The notes beneath the pieces are model-generated. The model was not told the origin of the DNA. It was given only the letters and a program-made list of their open reading frames with translations, and did not search any database. A DNA stretch of 64,000 nucleotides from Saprospiraceae bacterium (GTDB lineage: Bacteria; Bacteroidota; Bacteroidia; Chitinophagales; Saprospiraceae), in assembly GCA_016710115.1 (NCBI GenBank), contig JADJLN010000006.1:1-64000 (forward strand). The letters are read 5' to 3'. Below are positions 11,701 through 20,851 of the stretch, piece after piece. The number at the start of each line of letters is the position of its first letter. The first letter of the stretch is position 1. The translations under genes and the position numbers were made by a program.

Positions 11701-13221
11701 AGATGAATCCGGCAATCGGATCTCCATCCGGACAATCATCACAGCAAGACCAAAGTGTCGGTGCAGACCAGGTATAGGTTGCCCCGTCTTTACCCGGCTC
11801 ACAATCCAGAGTCACATCATCCGGACATTCCAGGGATATTCCTCCTGAAACGATCACCTTGAAGGAACAATAAGCGGTGTTCCCGCAATCGTCGGTGATC
11901 TTGTATTTGATCTCGGTTTCACCCAACGGAAAAACCGATCCGGAGGGTGGGCCTTTGATCTGCACAATGTCCAGACAGGGGATTTCAATGATGCATTCTT
12001 TATAAGCCTGCTTATCCACCGTTTTCCAGGTACTGTTGTCTTGTATCACCACCACATCTTCATTTCCGGTGGGATTACCAGGCTGGCCGATGGCCCAATT
12101 GAAATACCCCAATGGCTGATTATTGGCCCATTGAAACTGGCCCTCAACAGCGAGATCATTCAACCCGATAAATGCATCCGGCAATTGCAAGACATTGGCC
12201 AGATACTGATTTTCTCCTGCAGAACCAATGCTGGCAAGATAGCCTCCATAAGCGATGGCAAATGTCTGACCGTTGGTCCATTGAAAGGGTGAATTTGTGC
12301 AATAGTAGTGCGAGCTGTTGTAACTACCCATATCAATGGTATTGGGAGGGACAGATCCACACAACCCGCACTGGGTTGTCGCAGTCGGCGGGTACCAGTG
12401 ACGACAGCACCATTGATTCCCGGCTGGCATATCGCATTGATGTCTTTCGGGCAATCCACAGTAATATTAGGCAGGACGGTCACTGTAAACGAACAAATCG
12501 ACTGATTCCCGCAAGGATCAGAGATCTGGAAGGTGACCGTGGTCGTTCCAATTGGGAAAAATGATCCACTCGGAAGTCCGGCCACCTGTTGAATGATCAC
12601 ACAGGGCAGCTCCAGCACATATCTGTTTTTCTTCAACACTTCCACGTCCTGCCAATACCCGGTCGGGGTCATCAGAGTGGCATCCTGCTCCGATTGACCG
12701 TTCCCGTTATTCGGTTCACCGACCTGCCAGTGCGTATAATTGACCGGTTCTCCACTGTGCCATTGATAATTCCCTTCCATCAACTGGTCATGTAACCCGA
12801 TAAACCCGGGAATACCAGCCAGTTCTTTGGCTAGAAAGGCGTTCTCCAGTTCACTGTTGATCGATGCCAGATATCCGCCTTGATTCGTTGCCAAAACGGC
12901 TGCGGAATTCCAGTCTGTCTGTGTGTTTGACAGAAAGTAATGGTGTCCGTTAAACATACCCAGGGGCTGATATCCGACCAGACTTGCTGCACAAAACGGA
13001 CAGTCTGTATTGGCCGTGATGGGAGCCCAGGAGACATTTGCACCGTTCAATCCATTTGTGGCATAAACCGTGATATTGCTCGGGCAGATCACTTCCAATC
13101 CGCCGAGTTGGCCGGTCGGATCAGGAAAATACGATAAGGCGGGCGTCACTGTTCCCGGACTGAACCATAGACTCAGACCAAGTACGAGTGCACGCCACCG
13201 GTGGTGTACCAGTGTTTGCAT
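8742..13221 (-). CDS. T9SS-secreted protein with three C-type lectin domains, HYR domains and a GEVED domain
   Basis: About 1,490 residues, read from 13221 down, with frameshifts near 12398 (missing base at GTCAC/TGG) and 10632. A signal peptide begins MQTLVHHRWRALVLGLSLWF. Three C-type lectin-like domains follow, each with GGYLASI or GGHLVVMN, a (F/W)IGL-(H/N/T)D motif, a WVNNDP- or HSGEP-type segment, W-x-x-G-(Q/E)P and a final (L/I)E(L/I)PC. HYR domains (CPxD...FPxGxTxVTYxxxDxCGNxxxCxFTVTV) lie between and after them. A GEVED domain (ADWNRDGDFQDFGE; literal GEVEDLLVQLG) precedes a T9SS type A sorting domain (LNLFPNPATERVRLSW... LKLVIQ-type end). HYR and lectin domains suggest binding of glycans or host/prey surfaces; this is inference. 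The chosen start gives the signal peptide; the frame extends further upstream only through a poly-C tract. Confidence 0.85.
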
Positions 13222-13258
13222 TGTACAGGATGTTTTGAAATAAAGAGTCAGGAAACCG

Positions 13259-13276
13259 CATCGACGAAAGTCGATG
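13259..13276. repeat. Perfect 7-bp inverted repeat, possible 5' leader hairpin of the lectin/HYR gene
   Basis: CATCGAC-GAAA-GTCGATG lies 38-55 bp upstream of the chosen start of the minus-strand lectin/HYR gene. It could be an mRNA leader hairpin (loop TTTC on the minus strand) or a protein binding site. Nothing else in the sequence decides between these. Confidence 0.4.
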
Positions 13277-13292
13277 GGATATGGTTCTTCTC

Positions 13293-13300
13293 GGGGGGGG
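13293..13300. repeat. Homopolymer of eight G (poly-C on the lectin/HYR strand)
   Basis: A G8 run sits 72-79 bp upstream of the lectin/HYR start codon, where a promoter or leader would be expected. Such tracts can slip during replication and alter expression of surface proteins. The same tract is also prone to sequencing error, so its length here is uncertain. Confidence 0.5.
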
Positions 13301-13395
13301 ATCACACCCGAACGGGCTTGATCACATCAAAGATAATTTAAATATAAGAATTGTACACCTTTAACGCGAATATTCTTCGCGTACGAGAAGGTGCG

Positions 13396-14079
13396 ATGTC
13401 CTTAACTTGGACCCTCATGTCTTCGTATTGTATACTTCTGCATTATTGGCCGGCAACTCCTTTTCTGGCGCCACTGGCAGCCGGCTCTGATCTTGTCCTG
13501 GAATCGTGCGATCATTTTCAGAAAAAAAGCGGCCGCAACCGATTCACTGTCCTGAGCTCCTATGGACCTGTGATGTTATCGGTCCCGCTGGAAAAAGGCA
13601 AACACCAGCAACTTCCCTACAGGGATGTCCGCATCTCCTGGAGCGAACCCTGGAATCGCAGACATTGGCGCACGATCCGTTCATGTTATGGCCGCGCACC
13701 GTTTTTTGATCATTTTGCTGATGAACTGGAAGCCCTTTATCATACTCGGGACACATTTCTCTGGGATTGGAATCTCCGTTTGTTGACCTGGCTCTTTCAA
13801 CAGCTGCAATTACCTGACACACCTCTTCTGACATCGCAATGGAACCCGGAACTGCATGTTGACAATGTAGATTTCAGAATGGATTCCCACACAGAAGAAA
13901 GACCATGGCCGGCCTGGATTCAGCCTGTATCGTATCCCCAGGCATTCGATGATCGCCTGGGGTTCACTGCCGGGCTAAGTACTCTTGATTTATTATTTTG
14001 TGCCGGTCCTCAGGCGCGTATGATCCTGCGTGATATGGTTACTGGTGACCCACTCAAACCGGATAACTCGACTCGATGA
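13396..14079 (+). CDS. WbqC-like family protein
   Basis: About 227 residues from the ATG at 13396, which has GAGAAGG five bases upstream; an alternative is ATG 13417, and the frame also extends back to 13351. The sequence matches the WbqC-like family: an N-terminal YWPATPFLA segment, then F-x-KKSGRNRFTVLSSYGPVMLSVPLEKG, IRISWSEPW-type residues (ISWSEPWNRRHWRTIRSCYG), APFFDHFADELEALY, and a C-terminal LSTLDLLFCAGPQA. The family is named after a gene in O-antigen clusters and is widespread as a stand-alone gene in Bacteroidota, but its reaction is not established. It is divergent from the lectin/HYR gene and shares its upstream region. Confidence 0.85.
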   Translation: MSLTWTLMSSYCILLHYWPATPFLAPLAAGSDLVLESCDHFQKKSGRNRFTVLSSYGPVMLSVPLEKGKHQQLPYRDVRISWSEPWNRRHWRTIRSCYGRAPFFDHFADELEALYHTRDTFLWDWNLRLLTWLFQQLQLPDTPLLTSQWNPELHVDNVDFRMDSHTEERPWPAWIQPVSYPQAFDDRLGFTAGLSTLDLLFCAGPQARMILRDMVTGDPLKPDNSTR

Positions 14080-14456
14080 ACCGTGTCCGGTGCATCCGGA
14101 CATGACCATAGTCGCTGTAATCTGTTTTACGGATCCAGCTGATCGTTCTGCGTATTCTCTTTTCTGGCATTACCTTTAGGGTGAATAAAGCTATCCATTT
14201 TGGGTAGCCACCACGTGACTACATTACGGACGAATGACAACACTATACCAGCCTGTTGACCGAAAAGTAACCGGATGCCCAGTATATATGTCTGCAAATT
14301 GAATCTGATTTTTTTGATTTGAAATACATCTTGCACAGAATGACATGGACAGCAAACATCTCATCTGGCAATGGCAAGGCACATCTGACAACTGATTCCA
14401 TTTCTTTCGTGAACACAGACAGGCTCTTATCTGATAACCGTATTCATTCTTCTGCA
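14080..14456. other. Intergenic region without a recognisable gene
   Basis: The 377 bp between the WbqC-like gene and the prolyl oligopeptidase gene hold no convincing ORF, tRNA or terminator. The oligopeptidase frame is open upstream to 14319, but that stretch encodes a hydrophilic segment before the lipoprotein leader and is better read as untranslated. I found no exact TAnnTTTG box. Confidence 0.5.
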
Positions 14457-16604
14457 ATGGTTCGTCTTCTTCTCCTTCTGATCAGCCTATTTATGATGCA
14501 ATCTTGCGGACAGCCTCCGGCACCGGATGCTTTTCCACCCCTCCCAGTGAGTTATCCGGAAACACGGATAGACATGGTCGTTGATACCTATTTCCAGGTT
14601 CCGGTTGAAGATCCCTATCGTTGGCTGGAAATCGATACGGCTGCTGAGGTAGAAGCCCGGGTTCGGGCTCAGAATGCTGTCACGTTTGGTTATCTGGAAC
14701 AGATTCCCTTCCGCAAGACATTGCGCGACCGGTATAAAGAACTGTTCGATTTTCCCAAAGTCTCTACACCTTTGAAAGCTGGCGACTACTATTTCTTTTC
14801 CAGGAATGACGGACTCCAGGATCAGGCAGTGATCTATGTCCAACATGGTATGAACGGCCAACCGGAAGTATTCCTCGATCCGAACACCCTTTCTGAAACA
14901 GGGACTGCATCTATCTCACTGATCGGGTTCAGCCCGGATAACCGCTATGTGGCCTATTCGAGATCGGATGCAGGATCCGACTGGAGCCAGATCCGGATCA
15001 TGGAAATCGCAACCAGGCAGCAACTGGAGGATCGGATCGACTGGGTCAAATTTTCTGAAGCCTCATGGACGAAAGATGGCTTTTTCTACAGCCGGATGCC
15101 TGAACCCAAAAAAGGCAAGGAGCTCTCAGAAACCAACCAATTTCACAGTGTCTATTTCCACCGCCTGGGTGATGCACAATCTGCGGACAAACTTGTCTAC
15201 CGCAATGACAAGGCACCCCAGATGTATCATTGGACGGATGTAACCGAGGACCTGCGCTATCTGATCATGTACGCGGCGACCGGGTCAGTAGGCTTTGAGA
15301 CCTATTATCAGGATTTAACTCATCCTGGATCTACTTTTAAAGCCCTGTTTACAGGCTTCGAACATAAAAGTACGGTGATCGATCATATCGATGGTCGCTT
15401 GATCATCCTCACAAATATCGATGCGCCCAACTACCGGCTTATATCCATTGACCCTTCCCGACCACAAGCGGAAAACTGGTTGGAAGTCATTCCTCAGAAA
15501 GAAGATTTACTGGAAAGCGTGACCACCGGTGGTGGCTATCTGTTTGCCAGTTATCTGAACAATGCCACAACCCGGATCTTTCGATATCAGCCGGATGGCA
15601 CCGGCGAAACGGAAATCCATCTTCCGGGACTTGGCACTGCCGGTGGATTTGCCGGCAAACGAGATGACGATCAGTTGTTTTACACCTATTCCTCGTTTAT
15701 TGACCCGGGTTCGATCTTCCTCTACAATATCTCCTCTGGCACAAGTGATGTCTTTTTTCGAGTCGACCTGAAGTTCAATCCGGATGATTTCGAAGAGGAG
15801 CAGGTGATCTATAGGAGCAAGGACGGCACATCGGTCACGATGTTCCTGGTCCATAAGAAAGGACTGGTCCTTGACGGGAATAATCCCTGTTTTCTCTATG
15901 CCTATGGTGGATTCAATCAATCCATGACTCCCTTCTTCAGCACGTCTCGCATTCTCCTCCTGGAGAATGGAGGCATATTTGCCATGCCCAATCTGAGAGG
16001 GGGTGGCGAATACGGGGAAGAATGGCACAAGGGGGGCATGCGGGATAAAAAGCAGAATTGCTTTGACGACATGATCGCTGCTGCTGAATATCTGGTTTCG
16101 GAAGGGTACACTTCCAATCAGAAACTGGCAATAGCCGGCGGATCGAACGGTGGACTTCTGGTAGGGGCATGTGTCAATCAACGTCCCGAATTGTTCGGTG
16201 TTGCCTTGCCAGATGTTGGCGTGATGGATATGCTACGGTATCACAAATTTACCGTTGGGTGGGGTTGGATTCCTGAATACGGAAGCAGCGATGAGGAAGC
16301 CATGTTCACTGTATTGCATGCCTATTCTCCATACCACAACCTGAAAGCCGGAACGGCATATCCAGCCACAATGGTGACCACGGCAGATCATGATGATCGG
16401 GTAGTACCGGCACATTCTTTTAAATACGCGGCACGACTGCAAGCTTGTCAACAAAGCGATAAACCGGTATTAATCCGGATTGACACAAGTGCCGGTCATG
16501 GGGCAGGAAAACCCACCTCCAAGATCATTGACGAACAGGCAGACATGTGGTCTTTCTTCTTCTACAATACCGCCTCTCCCCTGCTTTATCCGGAATCAGA
16601 ATAG
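14457..16604 (+). CDS. Prolyl oligopeptidase family serine peptidase, lipoprotein
   Basis: About 715 residues from ATG 14457, which directly precedes a lipoprotein leader (MVRLLLLLISLFMMQSC, Cys 17). Mature residues about 25-430 form the seven-bladed propeller region typical of the family, starting with the VEDPYRWLE signature. The C-terminal alpha/beta hydrolase part carries GGSNGG (nucleophile Ser, codon 16143-16145), the catalytic Asp in TTADHDDRVVP and the catalytic His in DTSAGHGAGKP. These enzymes cleave short proline-containing peptides after Pro. The leader places it in the periplasm, probably for use of exported or imported peptides. The gene is intact and convergent with the ketoacyl synthase gene. 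Confidence 0.95.
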   Translation: MVRLLLLLISLFMMQSCGQPPAPDAFPPLPVSYPETRIDMVVDTYFQVPVEDPYRWLEIDTAAEVEARVRAQNAVTFGYLEQIPFRKTLRDRYKELFDFPKVSTPLKAGDYYFFSRNDGLQDQAVIYVQHGMNGQPEVFLDPNTLSETGTASISLIGFSPDNRYVAYSRSDAGSDWSQIRIMEIATRQQLEDRIDWVKFSEASWTKDGFFYSRMPEPKKGKELSETNQFHSVYFHRLGDAQSADKLVYRNDKAPQMYHWTDVTEDLRYLIMYAATGSVGFETYYQDLTHPGSTFKALFTGFEHKSTVIDHIDGRLIILTNIDAPNYRLISIDPSRPQAENWLEVIPQKEDLLESVTTGGGYLFASYLNNATTRIFRYQPDGTGETEIHLPGLGTAGGFAGKRDDDQLFYTYSSFIDPGSIFLYNISSGTSDVFFRVDLKFNPDDFEEEQVIYRSKDGTSVTMFLVHKKGLVLDGNNPCFLYAYGGFNQSMTPFFSTSRILLLENGGIFAMPNLRGGGEYGEEWHKGGMRDKKQNCFDDMIAAAEYLVSEGYTSNQKLAIAGGSNGGLLVGACVNQRPELFGVALPDVGVMDMLRYHKFTVGWGWIPEYGSSDEEAMFTVLHAYSPYHNLKAGTAYPATMVTTADHDDRVVPAHSFKYAARLQACQQSDKPVLIRIDTSAGHGAGKPTSKIIDEQADMWSFFFYNTASPLLYPESE

Positions 16605-16634
16605 ATTTATCCAGGCATGCCGTAAGAAGTTGAA

Positions 16635-16649
16635 CAGGTTCGAAACCTG
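16635..16649. terminator. Possible bidirectional terminator hairpin
   Basis: CAGGTT-CGA-AACCTG is a perfect 6-bp stem in the 54-bp gap between two convergent genes (ends 16604 and 16659). No U tract follows on either strand, so termination is only suggested by position. Confidence 0.3.
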
Positions 16650-16658
16650 CTGATCCAA

Positions 16659-17726
16659 TCAAAGGGCATAGACCAGGGAATTGATATGCATGCCCGCACC
16701 AACCGAAGCAAACAGGATCAGGTCGCCTTCCTCCAGGAAATGATCTGAAAATTGACCCTGTAGCACCTGGTGATAGAGCGTGGGAATCGTGGCAACAGAG
16801 CTGTTTCCAAGCTCGTGAATATTCATAGGTACCACGCCTTCCGGGACGTTCCGATACCCGAAAAGTTTATAAAACCGTTTGATAATTGCCTCATCCATCT
16901 TCTCGTTCGCTTGATGAATGAATATCTTTTTGAGGTCTTTGATATCGCGTTGACTGCGGTCAAGGGCAGATTTCATGGCCAAAGGAACATGCTGTAACGC
17001 GTATTCATAGATCTTCCGACCCTCCATCTTGATATACCTGATCCGGGCATCACTATCCGGGTAGTTGGACTGTCCGAGATAGAGGTAATAGGCTTCATCC
17101 AGTGTATGGGATACCGCAGCATGAGCAAGTACCCCGGAATCAGCCATTGACCTCCCTTCCAACAATGTGGCCCCGGCACCATCAGCAAAGATCATGGAAT
17201 CCCGATCATGGATATCCAATACACGAGACAGGGTTTCAGCACCGATGATCAATCCGCGTTTTGCTTCGCCACATCGGATCATGAGGTCGGCCTGTATGAA
17301 TGCCTGTATCCATCCCGGACATCCGATCACCAGATCAAAAACAGTACATTCCGGTTTCCGAATGCCTAGACCGTGCTTGACCCGAGCTGCGAGAGCAGGC
17401 AGAAAATCTGACTGGATGGTATGCTTTTTTACATCGCCGAAATTTGTTGCCACGATGATAAAGTCGAGCGATTCGGGATCTACCTGTGATCGATCAAGAG
17501 CCTGTCTGGCAGCTTCCAGGGCCAGATCAGAAGCCACGATGTTTGACGGTGCATATCGCCGTTCCCGGATCCCGGTAATCGATTCAAACTTGTCCGTGAC
17601 CACTTGTGGGGGGTCAGCAATTACTGTCTGACGCTTGTCATAGAAGGTATGCAACGCAAAATCACTATTGAGTTGGCGGACTTCGGGTATTGCTGCCCCC
17701 GTTGAAAGAATCATCGTTCGCATCAT
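16659..17726 (-). CDS. 3-oxoacyl-ACP synthase III family protein
   Basis: About 355 residues from ATG 17726; the frame continues to 17789 but only MMRTMILSTGAAIP looks like the family N-terminus. The Cys-His-Asn triad of KAS III enzymes is visible: Cys in DLVIGCPGW, His in IFIHQANEKMDEAI and Asn in HELGNSSVATIP. KAS III enzymes condense an acyl-CoA with malonyl-ACP. The CPGW context and the longer chain differ from standard FabH (about 330 residues), so this is probably the paralogous Bacteroidota group rather than the housekeeping initiator. No acyl carrier protein or other fatty-acid gene is next to it. The product chain is unknown. Confidence 0.85.
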   Translation of the reverse strand: MMRTMILSTGAAIPEVRQLNSDFALHTFYDKRQTVIADPPQVVTDKFESITGIRERRYAPSNIVASDLALEAARQALDRSQVDPESLDFIIVATNFGDVKKHTIQSDFLPALAARVKHGLGIRKPECTVFDLVIGCPGWIQAFIQADLMIRCGEAKRGLIIGAETLSRVLDIHDRDSMIFADGAGATLLEGRSMADSGVLAHAAVSHTLDEAYYLYLGQSNYPDSDARIRYIKMEGRKIYEYALQHVPLAMKSALDRSQRDIKDLKKIFIHQANEKMDEAIIKRFYKLFGYRNVPEGVVPMNIHELGNSSVATIPTLYHQVLQGQFSDHFLEEGDLILFASVGAGMHINSLVYAL

Positions 17727-17900
17727 AGCTTGCTCTCTTCTCAAGCATGAATCTACTGGAATTTGCCATACTCCCCGCCATGATTTCATCTTCCTTAATG
17801 AAGATATTCATCATCCCTTCCGGATTTTACCAGTCTGCATGACGAATCAGGATATTCCTGTAAATCTGTTGAAAGATAAATTTTTGTGTTTACCACAATA

Positions 17901-17939
17901 TGTAATGCATACTTAACATTATGTATAGTATACCTTACA
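17901..17939. promoter_or_regulatory. Operator-like inverted repeat upstream of the membrane protein/XRE pair
   Basis: TGTAATGCATAC (17901-17912) and GTATACCTTACA (17928-17939) form an inverted repeat with 10 of 12 matches and a 15-bp centre. Inside it, GTATA-G-TATAC (17923-17933) is a perfect odd palindrome. The site is in an AT-rich stretch 19-57 bp before the ATG of the membrane protein gene. An XRE-type regulator encoded in that operon could bind it, which would be autoregulation; this is inferred from position and symmetry only. Confidence 0.45.
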
Positions 17940-17957
17940 TTAAAATAGAACCACATT

Positions 17958-18434
17958 ATGCAGATGCACTTATTGCTCCCTCATACTACGAGACGTTTCG
18001 GTTGGGCCGTTCTACTTCCAGGAATCATCCTTGGGTCGCTCAATATGTTCTTCGACTGGACTCCCGAGATATTGAACCTGCGGGTTCCTGCCCTGGTTGC
18101 AGATCAGATATTCGAACCGGGCAGGTCCTGGTTCAGAGTGATCAGCAACAATATTATTGATGAACTGTCTGCCATCCTGATTATTCTAGGTGGACTGGCT
18201 GTTTGCTTTTCAAAAGAACGATATGAGGATGAATACATCAGCTCCATTCGATTGAATGCGCTGATGTGGGCTGTATATGTTCATTATGCTCTGCTGACCA
18301 TATCGCTGGTCCTGGTCTATGAATTGAGCTTCTTCTATATCATGATCTTTAATTTTTTTACGCTTCTCTTCATCTTCTACTCACGATTCCGCTGGCTGTT
18401 ATCCCGGAATAGTAAATCACAAGACGATGAATAA
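17958..18434 (+). CDS. Four-helix membrane protein paired with an XRE regulator
   Basis: 158 residues with four predicted membrane segments: FGWAVLLPGIILGSLNMFF (about 14-33), DELSAILIILGGLAVCF (about 68-85), LNALMWAVYVHYALLTISLV (about 95-117) and FFYIMIFNFFTLLFIFYSRF (about 122-143). A charged loop KERYEDEYI precedes helix 3. I recall similar small membrane proteins next to short helix-turn-helix regulators in Bacteroidota, but no biochemical role is known to me. The 3' end overlaps the XRE gene by 8 bp (ATG inside the last codons), so the pair is translationally coupled. The operator-like palindrome lies just upstream. Confidence 0.75.
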   Translation: MQMHLLLPHTTRRFGWAVLLPGIILGSLNMFFDWTPEILNLRVPALVADQIFEPGRSWFRVISNNIIDELSAILIILGGLAVCFSKERYEDEYISSIRLNALMWAVYVHYALLTISLVLVYELSFFYIMIFNFFTLLFIFYSRFRWLLSRNSKSQDDE

Positions 18435-18663
18435 TCAGATCCGGATTGAACGCGCTGTCCACGAGATGACTCAGGAAGACCTTGCCCGACTGGTTCAGGT
18501 CACCCGCCAGACAATTCATGCACTGGAAACCGGAAAATATATCCCGTCTACTGTTCTGGCATTAAAAATCGCCTTTGTCTTTAAAAAACCGGTAGATGAA
18601 ATTTTTTCTCTCGAGCCTGCTGATTGGCCGGAAGACCATCCCGCTGCAACCTGTCCGGGATGA
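18427..18663 (+). CDS. Small XRE-family helix-turn-helix regulator
   Basis: 78 residues. Nearly the whole protein is one HTH_3/XRE domain: RIERAVHEMTQEDLARLVQV, then TRQTIHALETGKYIPSTVLALKIA with the recognition helix, and FKKPVDEIFSL. There is no ligand-binding domain, which is typical of the single-domain repressors coupled to membrane proteins. Its start codon lies inside the end of the preceding membrane-protein gene. It probably controls its own operon through the inverted repeat at 17901-17939, and the membrane partner may modulate it; both are inferences. Confidence 0.9.
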   Translation: MNNQIRIERAVHEMTQEDLARLVQVTRQTIHALETGKYIPSTVLALKIAFVFKKPVDEIFSLEPADWPEDHPAATCPG

Positions 18664-18976
18664 ACTTGATTTTCCTGGCCTACCGCACATGCAGATCCAT
18701 CAATGGAGTCTGTTTGTCTGGAAAATTCTGGAGTTTCAATGACAAGTCCTTCCTCCCGTGTCTGGTTGCATCTTACTTTTACTGGCAATTTCAATCAATA
18801 GATTCTTGACTGCCTGGTATATAAGTACATTGTCGATGTACATTCAGATATGGTACAGGCACAGCCATGCTATTGAACCTGTTTTAATCAGGAGTATAGA
18901 GAACATCTGCTTTACCAACAACCGAGCCTTCATCCAATCCATGATCATCCTAAACCAGAATCTATCCATCAGGAAT
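18664..18976. other. Intergenic region without a recognisable gene
   Basis: These 313 bp lie between the XRE gene and the NTF2-like lipoprotein gene. The downstream frame is open back to 18758, but the extra residues do not resemble a protein domain and would bury the lipoprotein leader. No RNA gene, clear terminator or repeat is visible. Confidence 0.5.
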
Positions 18977-19513
18977 ATGCTTCTTGTCCGTATGTCTGAT
19001 TCGAACAGATTCTTGTACATGACCATGTTTATCGTCGTTTTTGGGGGATGCCAATCAACCGATTCACTCGATACAGATGCTATTTTGCGTATCAATCGTC
19101 AAATGCGCACCCAATTTCAACAGGAACAGCATGCTGACCTTGCCGCACTGTTCACAGACAGTATCCAATTGGTGATGCCTGGTCATTATCAGGCAGGTGG
19201 TAAGCCGATGGTCTTGGCATATTGGAATCGTTATCTGAATCCGATCGATCTGACGATCAACCATCTGAAGTTCTATAGTGATACAACTGAGATCCTGTCG
19301 GATGCTGATGTCGCCTCCAGGTTGAAATCCGTTTTATCATCACACACTCAGGTGCATAACCCCAAAACCCAATCGGTCTACCAATGGGTTGACTGGCAAG
19401 TGGAATATGAATCGGAGGATGGTGTAATCCGGCATGAGGCCCACCCCACTCTGTTGTTGTGGGTAGATGACCTGGATACAGGCTGGCGGATCAACTGGAT
19501 GGCTCAATTCTGA
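18977..19513 (+). CDS. NTF2/SnoaL-like (DUF4440-type) lipoprotein
   Basis: About 178 residues from ATG 18977, with ATG 18992 as an alternative. The leader MTMFIVVFGGC ends in a lipobox Cys. The mature part has the pattern of small NTF2-like domains: an N-terminal helix (ILRINRQMRTQFQQEQHADL), LAALFTDSIQLVMPGHYQAGG, then beta strands that end in GWRINWMAQF. Such domains are found in enzymes and in binding proteins, so the activity cannot be assigned. It stands 35 bp before rarA, on the same strand. Confidence 0.6.
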   Translation: MLLVRMSDSNRFLYMTMFIVVFGGCQSTDSLDTDAILRINRQMRTQFQQEQHADLAALFTDSIQLVMPGHYQAGGKPMVLAYWNRYLNPIDLTINHLKFYSDTTEILSDADVASRLKSVLSSHTQVHNPKTQSVYQWVDWQVEYESEDGVIRHEAHPTLLLWVDDLDTGWRINWMAQF

Positions 19514-19548
19514 GCAGTAAGCAATAGCGATTACCTTTGTGAAAACAG

Positions 19549-20833
19549 TTGTCCTTGTCCCTGCCCCCGTTAGCTGAACGCATGCGCCCACGCCATCTGG
19601 CCGATTTTACCGGCCAGCGTCATCTGGTCGGGCCCGATGCGGTATTGCGCAAAGCCGTTGAATCAGGACATTTACCTTCCATGTTGTTCTGGGGGCCGCC
19701 CGGTGTTGGAAAAACGACTCTTGCCCGGCTGATCGCTACGGATACAGGAAGGGCATGCATGGCACTGAGTGCAATCCAGAGCGGGGTGAAGAGATCCGCG
19801 CCTCTCTTGAAGAGGCACAAAAGCATCTCGATAGTGGAGGACTTCCTCCCATTCTGTTTATTGATGAGATCCATCGGTTTCATAAAGGCCAGCAAGATGC
19901 ACTGTTAGGCGCAGTGGAGAAGGGAACAGTAATTCTGATTGGAGCGACCACTGAAAATCCGTCATTTGAGGTCAACAATGCCTTGCTTTCGCGGTGCCAG
20001 GTGTACATCCTGGAACCGTTATCCAGGGATGATCTCCTGAACATGGTCGACCGAGCCTGCAAAACAGACAAACAACTGAGCAAACTTCGGGTGATCCTCA
20101 AGGAAGACGATGCCCTTCTGGGCATTTCCGGAGGTGACGGTCGCAAGCTGTACAATACCCTGGAGCTGGTCACCCAAGGCGCGCCGGATGGTGGAACGGT
20201 AGAGATCACAAACAGTCTGGTGCTTTCTTTGGTGCAAAGCCGGATATCCCAGTTTGATAAAGGTGGTGAACTCCACTATGATATCATCTCTGCATTCATC
20301 AAATCAGTTCGGGGCAGTGACCCCAATGCAGCGATCTATTATCTGGCCAGAATGATCCAGGGAGGAGAGGATCCTCTGTTTATTGCCCGACGACTGATCA
20401 TCCTGGCTGCAGAAGATATCGGACTCGCCAATCCCAATGCACTGCTGCTGGCCAATGCTGCTTTTGACTCAGCCCACAAAATTGGTTGGCCAGAAGCCCG
20501 GATCATACTTTCAGAGGCAACGATCTACCGGCCTGCAGTCCCAAATCGAATGCTGCCTATCAGGCGATTGAGAAGGGGATTCAGAATGTTCGCAAGACCG
20601 GAGACCAACCCGTACCTTTACACCTGCGCAATGCTGCGACAGGCTTGATGAAGAATCTGGGGTATGGTGCTGACTATCAGTATTCACATGATTTCCCGGG
20701 CCATTTCGTTCCTCAGGATTACCAACCGGAAGGCATAGGCCATACCATCTTCTACAATCCTGCAAGCAACCCGGCAGAAGAAAAATATCGCCAGTTCCTG
20801 CAGAACAATTGGGCTGGCAAATACGATTATTAA
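19549..20833 (+). CDS. rarA: Replication-associated recombination protein A (RarA/MgsA), frameshifted
   Basis: About 428 residues, the usual length of this AAA+ clamp-loader-like ATPase that acts at stalled replication forks. Walker A is GPPGVGKTT, Walker B FIDEIHRF, and sensor 1 ATTENPSFEVN. The C-terminal half has the RarA pattern FIKSVRGSDPNAAIYYLARM, LIILAAEDIGLANP and HDFPGHFVPQDY. Two single-base losses split it: near 19790 (GGGGTGAA/GAG; should read VKEIRA) and near 20531 (TACC/GGCC; should read IYLACSPKSNAAY). The family N-terminus PLAERMRP lies upstream of the first ATG (19582), so translation probably begins at TTG 19549, unless another error hides an ATG. The acyl-CoA dehydrogenase gene follows after 18 bp. 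Confidence 0.88.
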
Positions 20834-20851
20834 ACAGGAAACTCATTCTCT

